Source of the DNA: Promethearchaeota archaeon
GTDB taxonomy: Archaea; Asgardarchaeota; Lokiarchaeia; Sigyniarchaeales; SOKP01
Reading direction: 5' to 3'
Assembly (NCBI GenBank): GCA_019057865.1
Contig: JAHLWP010000026.1
Coordinates: 1-57,578 of the forward strand
Length of the DNA stretch: 57,578 nt
Below the pieces are notes generated by a model. That model saw only the letters and a program-made list of their open reading frames with translations, had not been told where the DNA came from and did no database searches. The position numbers were made by a program, and so were the translations under genes. Positions 9,303-19,173 of the stretch are shown in pieces; the first letter of the stretch is position 1, and the number at the start of each line of letters is the position of its first letter.

Positions 9303-9482
9303 TAAACTTGATTTAACATTACAAAAGTCTTAAATTGAATTGAATTGAAGCTTATTCCTCTTTCGTTTTATAAATAATAAAAGAAACCCATTAAATATAT
9401 TAACAGAGTTCATATATTGATTTATGCGTTTATAATCCATAAATGTTAATTTATAAAAAGATAAAATCTAATTATCAATTAG

Positions 9483-11645
9483 GTGAGTATCATTAGTAAT
9501 ATTAGTTGTTCACATTCTTACTGCCAAGCTGATGAGGAAGAATTAGAGGAAGAATCTTTTTTTGAAGAACATTTTTGGTTATTCTTAATTCCTGCTGCTA
9601 TTTTGCTTGGGATCTCTATATTTTTAGAATTTTCTTTTGAATTAGTGCTAATTTCTCAATTACTCGCAATTATATCAATTTGTCTTTCTAGTTCAGGGGT
9701 AGTAAAGGAAGCAGTTGAAGATATTAAAAAAAAAAAAATTACAGCAAACATTTTAATGTTGATTGCTGCCATTGCATCCTTTTTCATATTTCATGGCCAA
9801 GAAGGAGCAACAGCGCTATTATTATATGCAATAGCGGAAAGGTTGGAAGAGATTACAACAGATAAGTCAAGGAATGCGATTAAAGAACTACTTGAACTAG
9901 CACCTGATGAGGCATTATTAAAAACCAATAATGGATACAAGAATATTCCATCAAAAGAAGTTAGAATTGGAGATACTATTGGTATAAAACCTGGAATGAA
10001 AGTACCTCTTGATGGAAATATTATAAAGGGGAGTTCATATTTTGATGAGAGTGCTATAACAGGTGAATCTGTTCCTGTCTTTAAAAAAGAGGGTGATGAA
10101 ATTTTTGCAGCGAGTCTAAATTCAGACTCTTTTGTTGATATTAATGTTATTAGAGAAAGTTCTAATACTATTGTAGCACAAATAGCAGAAAGCATAAAAG
10201 TAGCACAACAAAATAAAAGTAAACATGAGAAGTTTATTGAAAGGTTTGCTAAATATTATACTCCAATCATTATTTTGTCATCAATTCTCGTTATGAGCAT
10301 TCCTCCTCTATTTGGATTAAGTTTTTACGATTGGTTCTATCGTGGGTTAGTTCTTTTAGTAGTCTCTTGTCCATGTGCTTTAACATTATCAACACCATTA
10401 GCAAATATTGCTTCTTTAACTAAGATGGCAAGAGAGGGAATTCTTGTTAAAGGTAACAGATTTATTGAAAAGATTGAAGATATCGAAGTATTTGCCTTTG
10501 ATAAAACTGGTACTCTTACTGAAGGTAATCTAAAAATATTTGATGTTTATGCTTATAATGGTGCCAACAGATCAGATATAATTAGTATTGCAGCCAGTTT
10601 AGAATCTCTTTCAGAACACCCTATTGGTAAAACTATTGTCAAACAAGCAAAAGAAATGAAATTAACTTTTCAATCCGTAGATAATTTTGAAGTGAAAAAA
10701 GGGAAGGGTATAAAAGGGAAGATTAATGGAGAATTATTCTATGTAGGGAGCCATAAATTTATTGAAGAATTGGATTATGAACTGCCTATTGATGATATTA
10801 AAGAAATTGAACATTCAGGTACCATCCCAATTTTATTAGGAAATAAGAAAAATTTACTAGGAATTATAACAATTAGAGATGTTTTAAGAGTTTCGGCTCC
10901 CATTCTTATAGATGGTTTAAAAAGAAGGGGTTATGAAACAGCCTTAATATCTGGTGATAACAAAAACGTATGTAATTCAATTGGAGAATGTTTAGATATA
11001 GATTATACATATGGAGAGCAATTACCAGATCAAAAACTACAAGAAATCCAAAATTTAAAGGAAAAATATAAAGGTGTAGCCATGGTTGGGGATGGAATTA
11101 ATGACGCTCCTGCTTTAGCTCTTTCAGATTTAGGAATTGCTATTGGAGCCTCTGCAACAGATATCACATTGGAAACAGCAGATATAATTATAATTAATGA
11201 TGATCTAAAAAAAATTCTTACATACATAGACTTATCCAAGAAGACTAATAAAAAAATTAAACAAAATATCTGGACTTCAATAATAGTAAAAGTGTCTTTC
11301 GCAGTATTAACTGTTATTGGATTAATGACCCTTTGGTTAGCGGTGGGAATTTCAGACATGGGACTATCTCTGGCGATTCTATTAAACAGTTTAGTAATTT
11401 TAAAATATAAATTTTTATATAAAGAAGTTTCGACAGAAAATTTGGAAAGTGAAGCAAGATCGATTATTTGTAAGAATTGTGAGACGAAAGACATTATTCC
11501 ACAGCACCATGGTAGAGACATGGTTAAGAAAGGAGATAAGTTAGTTTGCTGGAAAAATATTTTAAGTAGTGAAGAACTGGAATCCTGCGAAGAAGAATTA
11601 CCACTTCATTGTCCTTACTGTCACAATAAATTAGAATTAAAATAA
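9483..11645 (+). CDS. P1B-type heavy-metal (Zn/Cd/Pb-class) translocating ATPase
   Basis: A 720-residue heavy-metal pump. It shows the TGES dephosphorylation loop (AITGESVPVFKKEGDE), the transmembrane C-P-C (C296-P-C298, SCPCALTLSTPLA), the phosphorylation site DKTGTLTEG (D340), the HP dipeptide (SLSEHPIG) and the hinge MVGDGINDAPALA. The last helix SDMGLSLAILLNSL fits the P1B-2 Zn/Cd class. There is no N-terminal HMA domain. Instead a short CSHSYC plus acidic stretch begins the protein, and a C-terminal zinc-ribbon-like tail carries CKNC, CW and CPYC. The start is GTG. The GGTGA around it could instead be the Shine-Dalgarno for a slightly later start. Confidence 0.9.
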   Translation: MSIISNISCSHSYCQADEEELEEESFFEEHFWLFLIPAAILLGISIFLEFSFELVLISQLLAIISICLSSSGVVKEAVEDIKKKKITANILMLIAAIASFFIFHGQEGATALLLYAIAERLEEITTDKSRNAIKELLELAPDEALLKTNNGYKNIPSKEVRIGDTIGIKPGMKVPLDGNIIKGSSYFDESAITGESVPVFKKEGDEIFAASLNSDSFVDINVIRESSNTIVAQIAESIKVAQQNKSKHEKFIERFAKYYTPIIILSSILVMSIPPLFGLSFYDWFYRGLVLLVVSCPCALTLSTPLANIASLTKMAREGILVKGNRFIEKIEDIEVFAFDKTGTLTEGNLKIFDVYAYNGANRSDIISIAASLESLSEHPIGKTIVKQAKEMKLTFQSVDNFEVKKGKGIKGKINGELFYVGSHKFIEELDYELPIDDIKEIEHSGTIPILLGNKKNLLGIITIRDVLRVSAPILIDGLKRRGYETALISGDNKNVCNSIGECLDIDYTYGEQLPDQKLQEIQNLKEKYKGVAMVGDGINDAPALALSDLGIAIGASATDITLETADIIIINDDLKKILTYIDLSKKTNKKIKQNIWTSIIVKVSFAVLTVIGLMTLWLAVGISDMGLSLAILLNSLVILKYKFLYKEVSTENLESEARSIICKNCETKDIIPQHHGRDMVKKGDKLVCWKNILSSEELESCEEELPLHCPYCHNKLELK

Positions 11646-11707
11646 TATAATAGAATTATAGAGTTTTGTTTTTCATTTTATGTTTGATTAGAAATTAAGA
11701 TTATAAA

Positions 11708-13588
11708 TTATTCACCAATTAATTCTTTAAATTCTTTTGAGTCTCTAATATTATCAAATCTATCATCTAATAATGCCCTCTCAATATACTTTTTATCAAG
11801 CTCTATTACTTTCGTTAATAATTCCAAAGCTTTTACTTGATTATTTCTTAGCGATTCAAGACAAGCAATATTAAATAATAACTCAACATTCGTAGGATCG
11901 CATTTTAATGCTTTATTAAGATATTTTTCAGCTTTTTCAAGATTTTTTAAGATCATATACAAATTCCCAAGATTATTCTGCACCTCAACAAGATTGTCTG
12001 AATAGGTTTTGAAGTCCTCTTTTGCAAAAATTTTAAAGATTTTTAATGCTCCAAGGTACATTGTCTCTGCATCCTCAAATTTTTGTAATCTAACGTAAAC
12101 ATTTCCAAGGCAATTGTTTATAATGGCAACATTATGATAATATATTTCTGGATTTTGTTCTGCTAATTGTTTAGAGATTTTTAACGCCTTATTGTACATT
12201 GGCTCTGCCTTTTCAAATTTATTTAAGTTAGCATATAGATCTCCGAGGTCTATTAATGTAAGGGTTAGACTGGGTAAAACTTGACCCGGATTTTTTTCAG
12301 CTAATTTTCTTTTAATTTTTAATGCTTCAAGGTGCATCTGTTCCGCCTTTTCAAATTCCGTTAATTCGCTATATATGATTCCAAGATTACTCTGAGTTGT
12401 AGCAACGTCATTTAAATACATATCATAACACACTTTAGCTAAAGCTTTATAACTATCTATAGAATCAATGGTTCCATCTTTTATATCCTCAAATAAACTT
12501 AAATCAACACCAACATTTCCAAAATAATTTGAAATTGCGGTTTCATTAGGAAAATATAGATCATAATATTGATTTACTAACTTGCTGTAAGTTTTTAGGA
12601 CATCAAGGTATGACTTATCCTGATCTTTTGATTCATCTTCATCAATATACATGTCTACAAGATCACTTTGAGTTAAGTCAAGATCGGGAGTATAAACATC
12701 ATAATATTGTTTCTCTAACTCTTTATAAACCTTTAAAGCATCAAGATATATCTTTTCCGCCTCTTCAAACCGTTTTAAATCTATATACAGAGTCCCAAGG
12801 TTTTTCTGAGTTGCAGCAACATATGGTAAATATATTCTATAATATTGTTTCGCCAATTTCTTATAAGTATTTAAAGCATCTCTGTATATTCTCTCCGCAT
12901 TCTCAGTCATTCCTATAACAGAAAACATATCTCCAAGCACTATAAGAATTGGTGCCTTATATTTATCTCCAAGTATAATTAATTCTCCCGCGACATCAAT
13001 TAATCTTTTATATTTATAATCAAATTGTTCTATTAAATTCACGATTGCGAAAAATTCATTAACCAAATCCTCCGTTGGATTTAATTTTACCTTATGAAAA
13101 AGAAGCTCAATATCATCATTAAGGTTTTCTCCATATTTTTTTCTCTTTCTTTCATAATAACTTATAGCTTTTTCATGACATTTTTCATCTGTCATGATTT
13201 CTAAAACTCCTTGAATTTGTTGAAATGAGAATTCGTATATCTCTTTTTTGCCTTTTTTTATTTTTATTATTCCTACATCCAATAATTCATCGAAAGCTTT
13301 CTCTATATTCGGCAATTTATAGCTGGTTTCAATGCATTTTCTATCAATGTTGGTATCTACTTCTGTGTTTAGCACAATCAAATTTTTAAGCAATTCTAAA
13401 GCTTCTGGATTTGAATAAAGAATTTGTTCAATAACCTGCTTATAAAAATTCTCTACTTGTGTTTTACGAAAAGTCTTCAATTTGTCAAAGTTTATTCTTT
13501 GATAATTTTTTTCAATTAACTTTTTCAAGCCAGAATGCTCCTTAGGGAGTTTCTTAATTAATTCCCTTACCTTATTTGGCAAATTCAA
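11708..13588 (-). CDS. Tetratricopeptide-repeat protein
   Basis: A 626-residue cytosolic protein. Residues about 1-150 are helical and may include a winged-helix-like piece (ELLDVGIIKIKKGKKEIYEF). From about 180 to the end there are kinesin-light-chain-style TPRs with roughly 50-residue spacing, for example NLGTLYIDLKRFEEAEKIYL, DLGDLYANLNKFEKAEPMY and NLGNLYMILKNLEKAEKYL, then a canonical 34-residue unit at the end. TPR superhelices bind peptides and scaffold complexes. No enzyme domain is visible and no neighbour indicates a partner. TPR proteins are abundant in Lokiarchaeota. Confidence 0.8.
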   Translation of the reverse strand: MNLPNKVRELIKKLPKEHSGLKKLIEKNYQRINFDKLKTFRKTQVENFYKQVIEQILYSNPEALELLKNLIVLNTEVDTNIDRKCIETSYKLPNIEKAFDELLDVGIIKIKKGKKEIYEFSFQQIQGVLEIMTDEKCHEKAISYYERKRKKYGENLNDDIELLFHKVKLNPTEDLVNEFFAIVNLIEQFDYKYKRLIDVAGELIILGDKYKAPILIVLGDMFSVIGMTENAERIYRDALNTYKKLAKQYYRIYLPYVAATQKNLGTLYIDLKRFEEAEKIYLDALKVYKELEKQYYDVYTPDLDLTQSDLVDMYIDEDESKDQDKSYLDVLKTYSKLVNQYYDLYFPNETAISNYFGNVGVDLSLFEDIKDGTIDSIDSYKALAKVCYDMYLNDVATTQSNLGIIYSELTEFEKAEQMHLEALKIKRKLAEKNPGQVLPSLTLTLIDLGDLYANLNKFEKAEPMYNKALKISKQLAEQNPEIYYHNVAIINNCLGNVYVRLQKFEDAETMYLGALKIFKIFAKEDFKTYSDNLVEVQNNLGNLYMILKNLEKAEKYLNKALKCDPTNVELLFNIACLESLRNNQVKALELLTKVIELDKKYIERALLDDRFDNIRDSKEFKELIGE

Positions 13589-13791
13589 CTTAAATTCACT
13601 TCTTCTTCTAATTATTAATGTTGAATTTCACACATTAATATTTAAATTTACTTGATCAAGAAAAATTAGAATTTAAATATGTCTTTATTGTTCATATTAT
13701 AAAGATACACTTGAGTACTAAATAGTAAATTAATTTATAGTTTTGAAATTTATTTTATTATATCACAGTATTTTAGGTATTAAAATATTTT

Positions 13792-13876
13792 GCGGGAATT
13801 GCCAAGTTTGGTCAAAGGCGCTGGACTCAGAATCCAGTCTCGAAGGAGTTCGGGAGTTCGAATCTCCCTTCCCGCA
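13792..13876 (+). tRNA. tRNA-Leu (anticodon CAG)
   Basis: An 85-nt type II tRNA. The acceptor GCGGGAA (13792-13798) pairs with TTCCCGC (13869-13875), with discriminator A. The D arm is GCC...GGC. The anticodon stem CTGGA/TCCAG holds the loop CTCAGAA with CAG as anticodon. A long variable arm (TCTCGAAGGAGTTC) and a T arm GGGAG-TTCGAAT-CTCCC follow. There is no intron and CCA is not encoded. Confidence 0.95.
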
Positions 13877-14011
13877 TCACTTGTTATTTTAACTAAAAAT
13901 CTAATTAAAACTTGCGTAATAATAAAGAAATTTATTTTAATAATCTAAATAATATTAAATTATTATAACTAAATAGTAATGTAATAAATTAATCAATCAT
14001 TTAATACTATT

Positions 14012-14752
14012 ATGTCGGATAAACAACCACCATCAGAAGAAAATGAAGAAGAAAAAGAAAGAAAGGAACCAAAAGAGGAACTCCCAGAGGAAATAAGAAA
14101 ACCAATGGTAATTTTTCAATTTAATGACCAATTAGGGGAATTTGAAGAACTAGAAATTGAACCAGATATTGAATTAGTTGAATTGTTAGATCCTGATTTT
14201 GTATTGCTATTTGTTGATCCAAAGCATTTCCGTGTATGGATTTGGCATGGGAGTAATACTACAACGAGAATGAAATTTATTGCTGCAAAAATTGCTCATA
14301 CAATTAGAGATAGATATGGTATTGGATTTATAATAACTGCTGTAGATGAGGGTAATGAAACTCTAGGCTTCAAAGTAATAATGGGATTAGAAAAAGAAAT
14401 TGATTATGCAGAAGCGCAAACGGGACCTGCCTACGAAGGAACTGAGGAAGATCTTGAACTGCTTAAATCTTTATCACGAGAGAAAATTTTGCTATTGTTA
14501 GAAAAAGCAGGTGTACCTGAAGGATATGAAAGAAAAATGGTAATAGTTAAAAATAAAGTTTTTGGATACAGGGAATATGATAGGAATTATCTAGGATCTG
14601 TTATTAAAGAAAAGCAGCTTTTTCCATTAAGAGAAGAAGTCGCTGATGGTCCATATTTGGCAGATAATTATATCCCAAGAATGCTATTCTCTTACAATAA
14701 CGTTGTTTTAACAGAACTTTTACAAAAAGTAGATGATGACCAGAATAGCTAA
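14012..14752 (+). CDS. Single-domain gelsolin-like protein
   Basis: A 246-residue protein with one gelsolin/severin-type repeat at about residues 60-122: VLLFVDPKHFRVWIWHGSN with W-H-G at 78-80, then the helix AAKIAHTIRDRYG, then TAVDEGNETLGF matching the family V-x-E-G-x-E-x-x-x-F end. Residues 1-30 are highly charged (E/K-rich). A helical C-terminal region (SREKILLLLEKAGVPEGYE) follows. Gelsolin-like proteins of Asgard archaea can bind actin and act on filament dynamics (published for Asgard homologues). Here the role is inferred from the domain alone. It stands alone 135 nt after tRNA-Leu. Confidence 0.8.
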   Translation: MSDKQPPSEENEEEKERKEPKEELPEEIRKPMVIFQFNDQLGEFEELEIEPDIELVELLDPDFVLLFVDPKHFRVWIWHGSNTTTRMKFIAAKIAHTIRDRYGIGFIITAVDEGNETLGFKVIMGLEKEIDYAEAQTGPAYEGTEEDLELLKSLSREKILLLLEKAGVPEGYERKMVIVKNKVFGYREYDRNYLGSVIKEKQLFPLREEVADGPYLADNYIPRMLFSYNNVVLTELLQKVDDDQNS

Positions 14753-14930
14753 ATCATTAATCTTTTCAACCATAACTTTTTCTTGAAATAAGATTATAAC
14801 AGAAATTATAAAATTCAAAGGCTTTTATCTAAATTAGTGCAAATAATTAATACTACATATCTAAATATATACTCTATATAGAAATAATTATAAGGATTAC
14901 ATAAAAAACTAGAAATTATTGTCCACTTTT

Positions 14931-15143
14931 TTATTCTCTTGAGTATTTCTCGATTATATAGTTCTGTAAGGACCAAGCATATTTTTCAAGGTTGAGAATT
15001 AAAATTTTTTGCTGGACTTCACGCAAATAAGAAACGTCTAATTTTTTAAATTGGGATTTTAATTCATCTATAGTCTCAAAGATTTTTACAATAATCTGCC
15101 AATCATTACGCCATTCTATATCTTGAGATCCTAATTGTTCCAT
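14931..15143 (-). CDS. Small hypothetical helical protein
   Basis: 70 residues, charged and helix-prone (WQIIVKIFETIDELKSQFKK, then LREVQQKILILNLEKYAWSL). It has an ATG start, sits between two unrelated genes on either side, and its composition is protein-like. No recognisable family. Confidence 0.45.
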   Translation of the reverse strand: MEQLGSQDIEWRNDWQIIVKIFETIDELKSQFKKLDVSYLREVQQKILILNLEKYAWSLQNYIIEKYSRE

Positions 15144-15302
15144 CTTTATACAATTTTAAATTTAATTTAACACAATATAATGTGTTTTCTGAGATAGTTC
15201 ATAGAAACTTATATTTATAAACTTTTAGATACAAAAGAATTAATGATTAGTAAAAAAAAGGAAATTTGAAATTTTAAAACAATTATAAATATATAATTGA
15301 TA

Positions 15303-15935
15303 TTACTTTGTAGATATTACAACAGTCTCAGATGCATTTTGCATAATCCTTAATCTTTTTTCAGGTTCACCTGAATTCTTAATAATTCCAATTATAAAAT
15401 CTATTATTAGAAAACCACCACCTTTCAAAAGATTATTAAGAGCATATTTTCCTGTTGTTGTTGGTCCAAAAGTTTTTTCATCCACAGTTCTTAGGTTTAA
15501 TGCTAATTTTCCTAAGGTCTGACCATCGTTGTAAGTCTCCATGAGCCAGAAGTATAAAAAACCAATTAACCAGTCGAAAGGAAAGGTATACCACCATTCT
15601 CCAATTCTAAAAGGATGATATACGTAGTATGGTAGGAAAATTAAAAATGAAATCACCCAGCTTATTATACTAATGATTATCCCATCAATAATAATAGCTC
15701 CAAATCTAGGCCAAAAATCTCCGTATACTACATCTGAAGGTACAATTTTTTCAGCAGTTTGAACAGGTTGTTTTTGAGGAACTTCAGTCTTAACAGCAGG
15801 AGTAACTTCTGAAACTTCTTTCCTAGATTTTAAATCTGCTCCACATGTATCACAAAATTGAGAATCTGTTTCTAATTTATTCCCACATTTAGGACAATAT
15901 TTTAGCGACACTTTATATTCACCATTTTTTTTCAA
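15303..15935 (-). CDS. Zinc-ribbon and RDD-family membrane protein
   Basis: 210 residues. An N-terminal zinc ribbon (YCPKCGNKL ... FCDTCGADL, two CxxC knuckles at about 14-32) is followed by a low-complexity linker of about 40 residues. The RDD domain then reads YGDFWPRFGAIIIDGIIISI, with the R and D in the first helix, a second hairpin of membrane helices, and DGQTLGKLALNLRTVDE in the conserved loop. RDD proteins are integral membrane proteins, some proposed as transporters or Na+/H+ antiporters. Fusion to a zinc ribbon is common in archaea. The substrate is unknown. Confidence 0.85.
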   Translation of the reverse strand: MKKNGEYKVSLKYCPKCGNKLETDSQFCDTCGADLKSRKEVSEVTPAVKTEVPQKQPVQTAEKIVPSDVVYGDFWPRFGAIIIDGIIISIISWVISFLIFLPYYVYHPFRIGEWWYTFPFDWLIGFLYFWLMETYNDGQTLGKLALNLRTVDEKTFGPTTTGKYALNNLLKGGGFLIIDFIIGIIKNSGEPEKRLRIMQNASETVVISTK

Positions 15936-16092
15936 AAGAATTACATACTTGTAAATTTTTAATATGCAGTTTATATAAGTCTTTTGGAGTCTATTTTTAA
16001 TATATTTCTCTTATAAAAAATAAATAATATAAAAAATATTAAATTTGAGAAAGAATTAAAGAGAATCAAAATTAGAGAGAACTATTTAAATT

Positions 16093-17202
16093 TTATAGAT
16101 AATTCTGGTAATATTTTTCAATAAGTCTACTAGTTTCGTTAAAATCTGAAATATTAATTAATTTATTTAAGTCTTGGATTTCAGTTAATTCATCATGATA
16201 TTTGATTTTAAATTCTTTCGTAAAATCATTTATAACATTCTCTAATATGGCATTTTTGCGATTTGTAGCAACAACAACCGCAAATCCTAAATCATCATAA
16301 TTAACTACTATATCTGTATTTATAGTTTGAAGCACATCGATCTGGCTAGATTTCTCTGTAAACTCGGAGAGTATATGATTTAATCCAATAAGTATATTTC
16401 CCCATATTTTTGAATCAGCTTCGCTATCTGAATTCATAAAATTATAAGAGTATAATAAAACGCCTGACTTATGATATATGTTTACAAAAAATATCTTATT
16501 AGTAACAACCATAAACGTTTTGGGTGCTTTAATTATAATAAAACAACCAAAATTGAAACCAATCCATGCAAAAAATATAAACAAGCTTCTAAAAACTGTT
16601 AATTCAAAAAAGATATAAAGGATTGACATTAAAATAGGAATATACAGGAAGATTGCTGAAATATTTAGAAAAAGGCTTATCCTTTTGTTTCTTGCTCTAT
16701 TAAATATTATAATATTAATATAACAATAATATATCATCATGCTGATTTGAAAGATGATAAAATGCAATCCAAATAGAAAACCAAATGAATATTCAACTAT
16801 ATTATTATTAATTTCTATAACAATTGAATCTGGTGAAAGGATATTCCCGATAAGTAACCCAAAAATGATTGTGAAAATCAAATAGGGAAAAATTGGGATC
16901 TTCTTGTAATCTTTTATAAAACTATAAAATAGGGAAAGTTGAATTAGAATGATTAAGTAAGATATTATAGAGATCTTCCAAAGTAATAGGTTAATTAGCT
17001 CAGAAATATAGAAAATAACAGATAGTAAAAATAGAGTTGAATGTATTACTCCAAAATTAACAATTGTTAATAGAATTAATATTTCCATTAACTTTGTGCC
17101 ATATTTATCGTAATTCCGGATAAGATAATAAATGGTAAAAGTACTCATAAATAACGAGAAAACGTATCCAATCATTATAAAAAATAATAAAATTAAATTC
17201 AT
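16093..17202 (-). CDS. Seven-TM protein with C-terminal longin/roadblock-like domain (paralogue A)
   Basis: 369 residues. Seven hydrophobic helices fill residues about 1-225, ending with SLFIFFAWIGFNFGCFIIIK. A soluble domain of about 145 residues begins at MVVTNKIFFVNIYHKSGVLL and continues through GNILIGLNHILSEF, DIVVNYDDLGFAVVVATN and a long terminal helix. The pattern 'xxSGxLLYSxxF', a helix, an edge strand and a final helix fits a longin/roadblock-like alpha-beta fold. This is my structural reading and not a proven family match. It has the same length and layout as the neighbour at 17341-18450. It could be a membrane receptor whose cytosolic domain contacts small GTPases. Confidence 0.6.
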   Translation of the reverse strand: MNLILLFFIMIGYVFSLFMSTFTIYYLIRNYDKYGTKLMEILILLTIVNFGVIHSTLFLLSVIFYISELINLLLWKISIISYLIILIQLSLFYSFIKDYKKIPIFPYLIFTIIFGLLIGNILSPDSIVIEINNNIVEYSFGFLFGLHFIIFQISMMIYYCYINIIIFNRARNKRISLFLNISAIFLYIPILMSILYIFFELTVFRSLFIFFAWIGFNFGCFIIIKAPKTFMVVTNKIFFVNIYHKSGVLLYSYNFMNSDSEADSKIWGNILIGLNHILSEFTEKSSQIDVLQTINTDIVVNYDDLGFAVVVATNRKNAILENVINDFTKEFKIKYHDELTEIQDLNKLINISDFNETSRLIEKYYQNYL

Positions 17203-17340
17203 AATTATGGAAAATCGCCTGATATTATACCTAATATATTATTCAATTTGAGATTTCAATTAAGTTCTAAATACAATCCAAATTTCTCTTTAAATGAAGA
17301 AACAATATTCATTTATAAGATTTTTTCTTTAAAATTAAAA

Positions 17341-18450
17341 TTAGTTCTTAATTATATAAGGAGCGAATATCTCATTTATAATAAGTTTTGTATCCTTGAA
17401 CTCAGAAATATCTATTAATTGCCTAAAATCTTTTATTTTCATTAATGATTCCTTAAAGATTTCATTGAATTTTAACATAAATTGTTGTACTGATTTTTCA
17501 ATTATATAATTTTTATGTTTTGCCACCATTAGAAGTGCATAACCAAATTCACTATCATATTCGAGAATAATATCTTTCTCCTTCATTTTAACCACGCTTA
17601 GTTTATCTTTCTTATCAATAATGTTATTTAGAATATGACTAATCCCAATTAGAATACTCCCTTTTAGAACAGATTCTTCTGTCTCTTTATCGGCTTCAAA
17701 ATCAAAAGAATACAAAAGAATTCCTGATCTATGAAAAATGATAAAATCATAAATCTTATTAGTAATTACTACAAATAAATCAGGTTTTTTAATAATCATA
17801 AAAAGCAAATAAGAAGAAAAAATAAGATAAACTGATAGAAATAAGACCCTTATCAATACATATTGAATAATTAAATACATAGCATAAAGACCATTATTAA
17901 TACAGAATAATATAGAGAGACGATTAAAAAATTGTGCTAATTTCTTATCACTAATATTAGGATAACCCTTTATTTCAATATAAACAGTTAACATACTTAC
18001 TAAGATAATGAAAATAATAAAAATAACAAAAAATGCAATATTATGAAATATATAATTAGAATAAAATTCAGATTCTTTAATTTCAAAAACCTTTTCTAAG
18101 TATAATAAACTAATTATTATTCCTCCTAATAACGAATAAAGAAAACCTATAAAAATTCTGGTCCTTTTCTTCAGTAAAATATAACTGTGAATTGTACTCA
18201 TCATACTCAGCTTAAAAATCATTAATATAATAGAGAGATTCCATAAATAAAGAGCTACATTCTCATTAAAAACAAGTTCAGTTGATAAATTGAATGAAAT
18301 GATATAACTAATATCAATGAAATAGTATGCAAAAGTCATTATAGAAAAAATAAAATGGTTAAAATATATCCCTCTGTGCAAAATAACATAAAGAATTACA
18401 GGAATAGAAATGGAAATTGAAATTATAATATAAGTTATACTTACAATCAT
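17341..18450 (-). CDS. Seven-TM protein with C-terminal longin/roadblock-like domain (paralogue B)
   Basis: 369 residues, paralogous to the downstream gene. It has seven TM helices, then VVITNKIYDFIIFHRSGILL, GSILIGISHILNNI, DIILEYDSEFGYALLMVA and KFNEIFKESLMKIKDFRQLI. The soluble domains align along their full length (VxTNKI, HxSGxLLYSxxF, G-x-ILIGxxHIL, LIxISxF), while the membrane halves are much more diverged. The two genes are tandem on one strand, 138 nt apart. The shared cytosolic module and free-running TM part suggest a constant output domain with different sensing parts. Confidence 0.6.
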   Translation of the reverse strand: MIVSITYIIISISISIPVILYVILHRGIYFNHFIFSIMTFAYYFIDISYIISFNLSTELVFNENVALYLWNLSIILMIFKLSMMSTIHSYILLKKRTRIFIGFLYSLLGGIIISLLYLEKVFEIKESEFYSNYIFHNIAFFVIFIIFIILVSMLTVYIEIKGYPNISDKKLAQFFNRLSILFCINNGLYAMYLIIQYVLIRVLFLSVYLIFSSYLLFMIIKKPDLFVVITNKIYDFIIFHRSGILLYSFDFEADKETEESVLKGSILIGISHILNNIIDKKDKLSVVKMKEKDIILEYDSEFGYALLMVAKHKNYIIEKSVQQFMLKFNEIFKESLMKIKDFRQLIDISEFKDTKLIINEIFAPYIIKN

Positions 18451-18578
18451 TGGTTTATATTAAAATATAATTAATGAACTCCTAAGATAATAAAGATTCA
18501 TATAATATAATAATATATAAATGTTGGTTTGATTATAAATTCAAATCCTATAAATTTTTATTAATTATTTGATCTCTG

Positions 18579-19085
18579 TTAACTTTTTTTTTTTCTAATA
18601 TAGCCTTTTAACCACCCTATTCTTCTTGTTTTTATTGAATCAAATTGAGGGACATAAGGTTTTATATCTAATACAGGTGTTTTATCTAGGATGTCAATAT
18701 AATTCACTTGTATGATATTTCCTTTTATTCTCAATATTTCCAATATCGATAATCCAATTGGATTGGGGCGAAAAGGAGTTCGAATAGAAAAAATTCCTTT
18801 TATCTCATCTTTTAAAAATGGTTTTAATTGAAGCGGAACAGGTAATTTTACCATATCAAAATAATATAAACAAAAAATGTGCGAAAATCCTTCTAAATCT
18901 TTTAATGCAGGCTTAAATTTTGGAAATATTTCAATGTTTCCTTTAATATCTGACATCAATGATTGGATTGGAATGCCTTTAAAAGTTTTAAAAGGAGAGT
19001 GAATTATTCCTATTGGCTCAAAACAAATTTTTTCTGGAAATTTACGTTCTTTAAAATTATAAATTTCTCTTTTTGTTATTTCCAT
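18579..19085 (-). CDS. trmO: tRNA (N6-threonylcarbamoyladenosine37-N6)-methyltransferase, TrmO/TsaA family
   Basis: 168 residues of the TrmO (VirR/YaeB, UPF0066) family, which methylates t6A37 in certain tRNAs using SAM. Visible blocks are FEPIGIIHSPFKTFKGIPIQ, DLEGFSHIFCLYYFD, and GIFSIRTPFRPNPIGLSILE with the signature R-x-P-x-R-P-N-P-I-G. The end is DKTPVLDIKPYVPQFDSI. The length and all core blocks are normal. It is monocistronic, divergent from the methylase at 19174. Confidence 0.92.
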   Translation of the reverse strand: MEITKREIYNFKERKFPEKICFEPIGIIHSPFKTFKGIPIQSLMSDIKGNIEIFPKFKPALKDLEGFSHIFCLYYFDMVKLPVPLQLKPFLKDEIKGIFSIRTPFRPNPIGLSILEILRIKGNIIQVNYIDILDKTPVLDIKPYVPQFDSIKTRRIGWLKGYIRKKKS

Positions 19086-19173
19086 ATATTTATTAATGTT
19101 CTTTTGTAAAAATTTTTATTTATTAAAAAGCAAATAAAAACAGTGAAATTAATCTTCAACAATGTTAGAATAA

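Noticed and set aside
11030..11521. 163-codon minus-strand frame
   Set aside because: Antisense to the metal ATPase; a shadow.
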